Assembly: GCF_027924405.1 (NCBI RefSeq)
Contig: NZ_AP026978.1
Span: 6,820,001-6,884,000, forward strand
Direction of reading: 5' to 3'
DNA: 64,000 nt
From: Nocardia sputorum
GTDB taxonomy: Bacteria > Actinomycetota > Actinomycetes > Mycobacteriales > Mycobacteriaceae
Shown one piece after another: positions 1 through 7,228 of the stretch. Position 1 is the stretch's first letter. Each line of letters opens with the position of its first letter. A program made the translations under genes and the position numbers. Under the pieces are notes generated by a model. The model ran no database searches, was not told the DNA's origin, and saw nothing but the letters and a program-made list of their open reading frames with translations.

Positions 1-1175
1 TCGACACCAGGGCCCAGCAGGCGGTCCTGGACGCGGTGCGCGACCGGCTCGGTGCGCAGCCACCCGAATTGCGCGCCGCGGTGGTATCGATCGATCCGCG
101 TTCCGGAGCGGTGCGCGCGTACTTCGGCGGCTATGACGGCCTCGGTTTCGACTTCGCGCAGGCGCCGTTGCAGACCGGTTCGGCGTTCAAAGTCTTCGCG
201 GCGATCGCCGCGCAGCAGCAGAGCATCCCGCTGTCCCGCGTGCTGGACAGCTCCCCGGTGACCGACCGGGGCACCCGGATCACCAACGTCGACGGCGAGT
301 CGTGCGGCAAGTGCACCATGGCCGAGGCGCTGAAACGCTCGCTGAACACCAGCTTCTACCGGTTGACCATGACGATGTCCGACGGTCCGCAGGCCATCGC
401 GGAGGCGGCGCACGCGGCGGGCATCCCGAAGGAACTGCCGGGCGTGCCGGGCAAGACCCTGACCGAGGAGGGCGGGCGACCGCTGAACGGGATCGTGCTG
501 GGGCAGTACTCGGTTCGCCCCATCGATATGGCCTCCGCCTACGCCACGATCGGCGCGTCGGGCGTCTACCACCAGCCCTATTTCGTGCAGCGAGTGGTGA
601 CCGGTGACGGGCGGGTGCTCCTGGATCGCGGCGGCGACAAGGTCGGCGAGCAACCGCCCGCGGGCGAGCAACGTATCTCCCGGACGATCGCGGAAAACAC
701 CGCCGAGGCAATGCTTCCCATCGCGGCCTACTCCAACGGGCACGCGCTGAAGAACAACCGTCCCTCGGCCGCGAAGACCGGTACCACACAGCTCGGCACC
801 AGCGACCTGAACAAGGACGCGTGGATGATCGGTTTCACCCCGTCGCTGTCCACGGCGGTATGGATCGGCACCGAGCAGTCACAGCCGATCCGCACCGCGC
901 GCGGAGCCGACATCTACGGCTCCGGCCTGCCCGCCGACATCTGGAAACAGGTCATGGACGACGCGCTGGAGGGCACCCCGATCGAACAGTTCCCCGGCAC
1001 GCAGGCCCCGGGCCGGCCCAGTCCGAGCAAGCCGCCATCGGGCGGGCCCTACGACATCCTGAATCCACCGCAGCAGTCTCCGCAGCGTGAACCCGCCGTC
1101 ATCATCCCCTCCAGCCCCCAACCGCCCAGGGAGGTGGAGATTTTCCCGGGGCTGAGCATTCCGGTTCCTGGATAG
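1..1175 (+). CDS. class A penicillin-binding protein, C-terminal part (truncated at window edge)
   Basis: This is the transpeptidase half of a bifunctional peptidoglycan synthase; the glycosyltransferase half lies left of the window. The frame is open from base 3. Visible motifs are the acylation motif GSAFK (SxxK), SLN in the run KRSLNTSFY, and KTGT. The C-terminus is proline-rich. It is closely related along its whole visible length to the transpeptidase domain of the PBP at 7229–10009, so the two are paralogues. It should cross-link peptide stems outside the membrane. The 3' end (stop 1173–1175) is intact. Which PBP paralogue it is cannot be decided from this part alone. Confidence 0.93.
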   Translation, partial: DTRAQQAVLDAVRDRLGAQPPELRAAVVSIDPRSGAVRAYFGGYDGLGFDFAQAPLQTGSAFKVFAAIAAQQQSIPLSRVLDSSPVTDRGTRITNVDGESCGKCTMAEALKRSLNTSFYRLTMTMSDGPQAIAEAAHAAGIPKELPGVPGKTLTEEGGRPLNGIVLGQYSVRPIDMASAYATIGASGVYHQPYFVQRVVTGDGRVLLDRGGDKVGEQPPAGEQRISRTIAENTAEAMLPIAAYSNGHALKNNRPSAAKTGTTQLGTSDLNKDAWMIGFTPSLSTAVWIGTEQSQPIRTARGADIYGSGLPADIWKQVMDDALEGTPIEQFPGTQAPGRPSPSKPPSGGPYDILNPPQQSPQREPAVIIPSSPQPPREVEIFPGLSIPVPG

Positions 1176-1425
1176 CGATGATGCTGTGACCTTCCGTCGC
1201 CCGGAGGAACGCATGACATGGCAGCATCGTTTGCCAGAGTGAGAGCGAACAGCGAGTGCGTCGGAACGGGCCGACGCCGAAACCGCGGAAACGATGCGGA
1301 AGGATATGCGCTCGAGCGACGACAGCGCGGCGCGAGCGACGGGCCCGGAGGCGGTAGCCTGCGCACCATGGAGGGCACCGGGAGCGACGCCGATTGAGGA
1401 CAGACGAGACATAGGGGCTACGCCG

Positions 1426-1884
1426 GTGGATTTCAATGTCGTTGACCAACCCGAGACGCTGGTGGCGGGAACAGTGCTTCGCAGCCCCGCGCTCGCGGTC
1501 GAGGGACCGCGCCGCGCGAAAGTCGAAGAGGCGTGGAAGCGCAACCTGGCCCGCAAGCTACCCGGGCCGCCGACCACGGCATATGTCGACCACGCGCCGG
1601 AGATCAATTCGTACCTGACCCACATCGTCGGCTACCGCTGCCACAGCTTGGCCGACCTGCAGCCCGGCGACGTGCTGGCCCGGGTGCCCGCCGGGCGCTT
1701 CGCCCGGTTCATCGCCAGCGGGGACAACCTCGGCGACACCATCGTGAGCATCTGGCGAGCGGTCTGGGACGCGGAGGCCGCTGGGCGGCTCGTGCGGGCC
1801 TATACCGGCGACTGGGAACACTATCCGGACGCACGGACGGTGGAAGTCTTCGTGGCATTGGCAGACGATCAGGGCAACGGGTAG
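1426..1884 (+). CDS. GyrI-like effector-binding domain protein (first of tandem pair)
   Basis: A 152-residue protein without any DNA-binding domain. It aligns along its length with the next gene; both begin VDF and share the patterns QPGDVLARVPAGRFARF / DPGDVLTIIPQGRYAKF. This layout is that of the GyrI-like/AraC effector-binding fold (YdeE type), which binds small molecules. The GTG start at 1426 is chosen because it aligns with the paralogue's start and has AGGGG 8 nt upstream; an in-frame ATG at 1294 would add a low-complexity tail. The ligand is unknown. The two genes lie 9 bp apart and are probably co-transcribed. Confidence 0.78.
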   Translation: MDFNVVDQPETLVAGTVLRSPALAVEGPRRAKVEEAWKRNLARKLPGPPTTAYVDHAPEINSYLTHIVGYRCHSLADLQPGDVLARVPAGRFARFIASGDNLGDTIVSIWRAVWDAEAAGRLVRAYTGDWEHYPDARTVEVFVALADDQGNG

Positions 1885-1893
1885 GAACAGACA

Positions 1894-2319
1894 GTGGACT
1901 TCGAGATCGTCACTCTGCCGCAGAGCATGGTCGCCGGCCTGACCGTGCCGCTGGCCGGCCGCGAGGTGACCGCGCGTGACCTCGACCTGGTGAACTTCAC
2001 GTGGGATCGGTACCTGGCGCGGGAGAAGAACGTGCCGCGGGTGGCCGCCTACATCGGCCAGAACGATCACGCCGTCGCCGTGCTCGGCTACGAGATCGGC
2101 GGGATGGACGAATTGGACCCCGGTGACGTGCTCACCATCATCCCGCAGGGCCGCTACGCCAAGTTCGTCGTCGCCGACAAGCCCTACGACCTGCTGCGCA
2201 CCGCGTGGGCGCAGGTGGCGAAGGCGGAGAACGCGGGCACCATCACCCGCTCGCACACCGCCGAGGTCGAGCGCTACACCGGCCCGGCGTCGGTGGAGGT
2301 CTACGTCTCGCTGGACTGA
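1894..2319 (+). CDS. GyrI-like effector-binding domain protein (second of tandem pair)
   Basis: A 141-residue stand-alone effector-binding domain, GTG start, 9 bp after its paralogue. It contains the family pattern VLGYEIGGMDELDPGDVL and ends in a beta strand (VEVYVSLD). Proteins of this fold bind hydrophobic or cationic small molecules, or act as soluble inhibitors such as GyrI itself; neither role can be assigned from sequence. No signal peptide or membrane segment is present. The duplication looks old, since the two copies are clearly diverged. Confidence 0.78.
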   Translation: MDFEIVTLPQSMVAGLTVPLAGREVTARDLDLVNFTWDRYLAREKNVPRVAAYIGQNDHAVAVLGYEIGGMDELDPGDVLTIIPQGRYAKFVVADKPYDLLRTAWAQVAKAENAGTITRSHTAEVERYTGPASVEVYVSLD

Positions 2320-2334
2320 CTGGACAGCCGATTG

Positions 2335-2362
2335 TGTACACGTACGCGTGTACACTTTCGGT
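2335..2362 (+). promoter_or_regulatory. operator and leaderless promoter of the toxin–antitoxin operon
   Basis: A perfect inverted repeat, TGTACACG-TACG-CGTGTACA, covers 2335–2354. It overlaps a TANNNT -10 box, TACACT (2351–2356), and the antitoxin ATG follows 6 nt later at 2363. Transcription would therefore start at or next to the ATG. Phd/YefM antitoxins usually repress their own promoter, so this is the likely autoregulatory site (inference). Confidence 0.7.
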
Positions 2363-2620
2363 ATGTCGGAGATCAGCATCCGGGAGCTGCGTGCCAACTT
2401 GGCCGCTCACATTCGCGAAGCGGAAGCCGGTGAGCAGGTGATCATCCTGCGAGACGGCGCGCCCGCCGCCGCCCTGGTGCCGCTGTCCATGGTGGAGGCA
2501 TTCGACGCGGCCGAGGACGAGATCCTGGCCCGCGAAGCAGAGGCGAGGCTGGCAACCGACGAGCCGACCTTCACCATGGCAGAGGTGCTCGCCGACCTCT
2601 TCGAAGACGACGCGAAGTGA
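2363..2620 (+). CDS. Phd/YefM-family antitoxin
   Basis: An 85-residue protein that starts SEISIRELRANLAAHIREAE, the typical Phd/YefM N-terminal DNA-binding fold, followed by GEQVIILRDGAPAAALVP. The acidic C-terminal tail would wrap the toxin. It binds the RelE-type toxin encoded next and probably represses the operon through the palindrome just upstream. Its stop overlaps the toxin start by 4 nt (GTGA), so the two are translationally coupled. Longer in-frame extensions upstream run into the preceding gene and are rejected because of the leaderless promoter. Confidence 0.9.
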   Translation: MSEISIRELRANLAAHIREAEAGEQVIILRDGAPAAALVPLSMVEAFDAAEDEILAREAEARLATDEPTFTMAEVLADLFEDDAK

Positions 2621-2886
2621 AGTACCGCTTCCGGTTCCTGGACTCGGCGCGCCGAGAACTCCGGGCCATTGAGCGGCCGGATGCGATGCGGATTCTGACG
2701 GCCCTCACGGCGCTGGGCGACGACCCTTACGCTCCGGGTTTGGATGTGAAGAAGTTGTCCGGCCACCAGGACCTGTTCCGTCTGCGCGTCGGCAGGTACC
2801 GGGTCGCGTACCGGGTGGACAACGGCGTACTGGTGATCCTCGTGGTGAAGATCGGCTGGCGCAAAGACGTCTATCGGGGCCTGTAG
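2617..2886 (+). CDS. RelE/ParE-superfamily toxin
   Basis: An 89-residue protein with GTG start inside the antitoxin stop. The order of elements is that of RelE: FLDSARRELRAI near the N-terminus, then a central LSGHQDLFRLRVGRYRVAYRV block with the basic RLRVGRYR strand, and a C-terminal KDVYRGL. RelE toxins cleave ribosome-bound mRNA; ParE relatives poison gyrase, and the sequence alone does not fully separate them, though the LRVGRYRVAY strand favours RelE. It is intact, so the module is probably active. Confidence 0.9.
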   Translation: MKYRFRFLDSARRELRAIERPDAMRILTALTALGDDPYAPGLDVKKLSGHQDLFRLRVGRYRVAYRVDNGVLVILVVKIGWRKDVYRGL

Positions 2887-2895
2887 TGGCCGAGC

Positions 2896-2930
2896 AGGTC
2901 GGCCGAGGGCGTTTCGCCGTCGGCCGACCT
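2896..2930. terminator. hairpin terminator between the TA operon and ino1
   Basis: Arms AGGTCGGCCGA (2896–2906) and TCGGCCGACCT (2920–2930) pair perfectly, and an inner GGCG/CGCC pair closes the loop. It sits between two convergent genes and has no long T tract, as is usual in actinobacteria. It probably serves both strands. Confidence 0.75.
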
Positions 2931-2946
2931 CGTGCCGGTGCGGTGC

Positions 2947-4039
<1,093 letters not shown>

Positions 4040-4047
<8 letters not shown>

Positions 4048-4597
4048 GGCCGATATTTCCCTCTTTCTGTGGTGCCGCCTTCGTCGATTGCTCCGCCGCA
4101 ATCAACTCGTTGAGCCAGCGCACTTCGCGCTCGCTTGATTCGAGTCCGAGTTGATGGAGCTGCCGGGTGTAGCGATCCAGCGACCCGCTGGCCTTCTTGA
4201 TCGCCTCCCGGAGCCCCTCTCGGCGCTCCTCGACCTGGCGCCGCCTGCCCTCCAGGATCCGCATCCGCGCTTCCGCGGGAGTGCGGCTGAAGAAAGCCAG
4301 ATGAACGCCGAAGCCGTCGTCGGTGTAGTTCTGCGGTCCGGTGTCGGCGAGCAGCTCGCTGAACCGCTCCCGCCCGGCCGGGGTCAGTTGGTAGACCCGT
4401 CGCGCACGGCGTGTCGTCGCGCCCGCGGGGATCTCCTCGGCGATCAACCCGTCCGCCTGCATGCGGCGCAGCGTCGGGTAGAGCGATCCGTAGGAGAAGG
4501 CACGAAACGCCCCGAGCAGGCCGGTCAGCCGCTTGCGCAGCTCGTACCCGTGCATGGGCGCTTCCAGGAGCAGCCCGAGGATTGCCAGCTCGAGCAC
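4040..4597 (-). CDS. PadR-family transcriptional regulator
   Basis: A 185-residue PadR protein. The winged helix comes first ([20 protein letters not shown], then [19 protein letters not shown]), followed by a helical dimerisation domain rich in Arg and Glu. The GTG start has a GGGGTGAAG site upstream. It is transcribed with ino1 and overlaps its start by 8 nt, so it is positioned to tie regulation of inositol synthesis to its own expression. An inverted repeat upstream (4651–4669) is a candidate operator. The effector is unknown. Confidence 0.92.
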
Positions 4598-4650
4598 CGG
4601 GCTTCACCCCCTGACTGTGTTCAGACCTAACCGATGGATGCGACTTCCCA

Positions 4651-4669
4651 CTATATCGGAGCGATACAT
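4651..4669 (-). promoter_or_regulatory. candidate PadR operator
   Basis: On the minus strand ATGTATCG-CTC-CGATATAG forms an inverted repeat whose inner five bases (TATCG/CGATA) match perfectly. It lies about 55 bp before the padR start codon. Similar ATGTATCG-type dyads are known for PadR regulators. Binding is inferred. Confidence 0.5.
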
Positions 4670-4709
4670 CTGTGCACAGACGTCTCCCCGCCGTGGACGA
4701 GCTACCGAC

Positions 4710-5507
4710 TCAGCGGGAGGGTGGGAAGACCGCGAGCGGCTCGCCCGCGAAAGTGACCTTCGCGTATCCGGAAGCGCCGCCTGGGCAATTCACGTGGATA
4801 TCGACCACGGGACCGGGGTCGACCGCGCCGGGCGAGTCGAACTGCAGGCTGACGTGACTGATCACGCCGTCCGGGCACTTCACCGTCTGCGGCGCACCGG
4901 CCAGCAGGCGGGCGATGGCGGGCACGTCGACAGCGGCGAGGTCGAAGGTGCGCGTCCCCGCTTTGCGCTCGGAGGCCCGCGAGGTGCCGAAGTCGCCGTC
5001 GTAGCGGTAGTCGCCGGTCTGGGCCGCGTTGCCGGGCTTTTGCCGGTCAACCAGGGCGTACTTCGGGTACAGGGTGACATCGTCGGCGATCAGGTCCCCG
5101 AACTCGGCCCGATACTCCGCGAGGAAGTAGGACAGGCCCGCACCGGTGGTCATGTCGGGAACCTTCTCCGACGAACCGGGCAGATCGACACCGCAGCGGC
5201 TGATCGCGCCCACCATCGCGCCCGCGACCAGGGCGGCCGCGATCGTCGAGACCGGCGCCAGCCAGCGCCGCGGTCGCCGCCGGTCCACGCGAACCACAGG
5301 GGCGTTCGCGAGGTCGTCCGGAACCTGCAGATCATCGATCAACGCGTCCAGCTCGCCGAAGGATTTGGCTCCCATCGCCTCGGCGGTACGCGCGGAATGC
5401 TCGCCCGCGGTCAACTGTCCGTCGGCCAGCGCGGCGTCGAGCAGGCCGCACACGTCGGCGCGGTCGGTATCGCGGGCGCGGATTCCGCTGTATCGGGTTG
5501 TCGCCAT
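4710..5507 (-). CDS. DUF1707 membrane-anchored protein (one DUF1707 domain)
   Basis: A 265-residue protein with a cytoplasmic DUF1707 (SHOCT-like) domain at about 8–61 (RARDTDRADVCGLLD... DALIDDLQ), one membrane helix at about 83–103 and a C-terminal domain outside the membrane. The outer domain is homologous to that of the neighbour 5512–6600, so the pair arose by duplication. The ATG at 5507 has GGGTAGG upstream and follows the neighbour's stop by 4 bp, so both are read from one mRNA. No enzymatic motif is visible; function is unknown. A membrane protein gene occupies a comparable place near ponA1 in mycobacteria. Confidence 0.8.
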   Translation of the reverse strand: MATTRYSGIRARDTDRADVCGLLDAALADGQLTAGEHSARTAEAMGAKSFGELDALIDDLQVPDDLANAPVVRVDRRRPRRWLAPVSTIAAALVAGAMVGAISRCGVDLPGSSEKVPDMTTGAGLSYFLAEYRAEFGDLIADDVTLYPKYALVDRQKPGNAAQTGDYRYDGDFGTSRASERKAGTRTFDLAAVDVPAIARLLAGAPQTVKCPDGVISHVSLQFDSPGAVDPGPVVDIHVNCPGGASGYAKVTFAGEPLAVFPPSR

Positions 5508-5511
5508 CGTC

Positions 5512-6600
5512 CTACCCTTTGAACGGCGAGACACGGCGGATCTCGCCCGCCGGAGTCATCGTGAAGTATCCGCTCTCCCTGACCGAGTTGCTCACGTAGA
5601 CGGTGACGAGGGGTTCGGCGTTGGTCCTGGCATCGGCCACGCTCACCGAGAAATGCGTCACGGCGCCGCCCGGCACCCGGACGATCGTGGCCGCGTCGGC
5701 GAGCGCCCGGCCGATCGCCTCCGCGTTCAACGCGCCGAGATCCACCGACGGTGTGTCGGCCTTGCGGGTCTCGATCTGCCGGGACTGCGTGAAGCCACCG
5801 CGGTAGTCGTAGGCGACCTTCCGGTTCGCCTGCCCCGGCACCGCCCGGACCAGCGAGGCGTAGTCCTCGTGCATATACAGCTCATCGACTTGGAGGTCGC
5901 CGAATTTCCGCTGGTAATTACGCAGGAACGTGGCGATTCCCTCGGTGGTGTGCGGGCTCGGCGTGGGGATGACCAACGGTTGCACCGTCGCTTGGTCCAG
6001 CACGGGCATGGCCTGCGCCTTCGGGTGCGGTTCCTCCGCTTCCCGGGTGACCGCGAGGAATCCGGCGCAGGCGGCCAGGACCGCGGCCACGGTCACCGCG
6101 GCTGTGTACCACCGGCGGCGTGAGCGCGGCGGCCGCGGCGCCGGGGCGATATCGCCGGGCCGCTGCAAGTCCGAGACCAGATCCCGCAGATCGCCCAGGG
6201 TGCGCGCCTCCGCGGCGAGTTCGGCGAGGGTGTCGTGCTCCTCTTCGGACAGCTGGCCGTCGACCCGGGCGGCGTCGAGCAGCTCGCGAGTAGTGGCGCG
6301 ATCGGCAGCGCGCGCCCGGGTGTGATCGGGATAACTTGCTCCGGATGCCGAGCGGCGCAGGCGTTTTCGCGCGCTCGCCGAGCGCTGCGGAGTGAACCCG
6401 CGCACCGTGGCCTGACTTTGCAGATCGGCGGTGAGCGCGGACAGGTCGCCGAGCGTTTTCGCCGCCGCGGCCTGCGCGATCCGGTCGTGGTACTCGTCGG
6501 CGCCGAGCTGTCCCTCGGCGTAGGCGGCGTCCAGCAAGCTGGACGCGGCGGCGCGGTCGAGGTCACGCGCTCGCGTGCGCCCGGATGCTGCGGTGGACAC
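5512..6600 (-). CDS. DUF1707 membrane-anchored protein (two DUF1707 domains)
   Basis: A 362-residue protein with two DUF1707 domains at about 8–60 and 93–146, a membrane helix at about 164–184 and an extracytoplasmic C-terminal domain. The outer domain shares the pattern FLRNYQRKFGDL with FLAEYRAEFGDL of the downstream paralogue. The GTG start at 6598–6600 follows a TACCAT box by 6 nt, so the mRNA is probably leaderless; this also excludes the longer in-frame extension. It diverges from the DUF5318 gene. Function unknown; a role in envelope sensing near ponA is speculation. Confidence 0.82.
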   Translation of the reverse strand: MSTAASGRTRARDLDRAAASSLLDAAYAEGQLGADEYHDRIAQAAAAKTLGDLSALTADLQSQATVRGFTPQRSASARKRLRRSASGASYPDHTRARAADRATTRELLDAARVDGQLSEEEHDTLAELAAEARTLGDLRDLVSDLQRPGDIAPAPRPPRSRRRWYTAAVTVAAVLAACAGFLAVTREAEEPHPKAQAMPVLDQATVQPLVIPTPSPHTTEGIATFLRNYQRKFGDLQVDELYMHEDYASLVRAVPGQANRKVAYDYRGGFTQSRQIETRKADTPSVDLGALNAEAIGRALADAATIVRVPGGAVTHFSVSVADARTNAEPLVTVYVSNSVRESGYFTMTPAGEIRRVSPFKG

Positions 6601-6712
6601 AGACGGATGGTAGCCCGGGCCACGCCGCGACGCGCTGGATCGCGGCCGGTCGGGACCGGTCAATCCGCACAGCCCGGGGCGGGGTGATTCCAACACCGCT
6701 ACTCTGGTTCTC
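6601..6712. promoter_or_regulatory. divergent pair of leaderless promoters
   Basis: Reading left, TACCAT (6612–6607) is followed by 6 nt and the GTG at 6600. Reading right, TACTCT (6700–6705) is followed by 7 nt and the GTG at 6713. Both are TANNNT -10 boxes at the distance expected when transcription begins at the start codon. Neither gene has a Shine–Dalgarno sequence. Confidence 0.7.
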
Positions 6713-7132
6713 GTGCGAATTCAGCGGCAAGTTGTCGACTACGCCCTCCGGCGCCGGTCGCTGCTGGCTGACGTCTATGCGGGCCGGGTCGATGTCGCCG
6801 AGGTGTGTGATGCGAATCCTTATCTCTTGCGTGCGGCGAAGTTCCACGGCCGGGGTAGCGAAGTCACCTGCCCCATCTGCCGGAAGGAACAACTGACCCT
6901 CGTATCCTGGGTCTTCGGCGACGGCCTCGGGCCGGTCGCCGGATCGGCTCGCACACCCGAGGAGCTTGCGCGACTCGCCGAGACGCGCGAAGAATTCTCG
7001 GTTCATGTCGTCGAGGTATGCCGGACGTGCAGCTGGAATCATCTGGTGCAGTCCTATGTGCTCGGTTCCGCGCCGGCGCCGCCGCGCCGCCGCACCGGGA
7101 CACGCGCGAACCGGCGCACTGCCGCCGAATGA
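6713..7132 (+). CDS. DUF5318 protein with zinc-ribbon cysteines
   Basis: A 139-residue cytoplasmic protein that corresponds in position and sequence type to Rv0049, the gene before ponA1 in mycobacteria. Two cysteine pairs, CPIC and CRTC, are about 50 residues apart and probably hold a zinc ion. The N-terminus is a helix-rich DYALRRRSLLADVYAGR segment and the C-terminus is basic. It starts with GTG directly behind a TACTCT box. Function is unknown; its fixed position by ponA1 suggests a link to cell-wall synthesis (inference). Confidence 0.82.
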   Translation: MRIQRQVVDYALRRRSLLADVYAGRVDVAEVCDANPYLLRAAKFHGRGSEVTCPICRKEQLTLVSWVFGDGLGPVAGSARTPEELARLAETREEFSVHVVEVCRTCSWNHLVQSYVLGSAPAPPRRRTGTRANRRTAAE

Positions 7133-7228
7133 AGTGCCTGGGTCATCCCCGTCGGCTGACTCGGGGAGCAGGCACGCGTCCGCCGCGGTGACGACTACCG
7201 CTGATAGCCACCTGGACCGCTACGAGTT

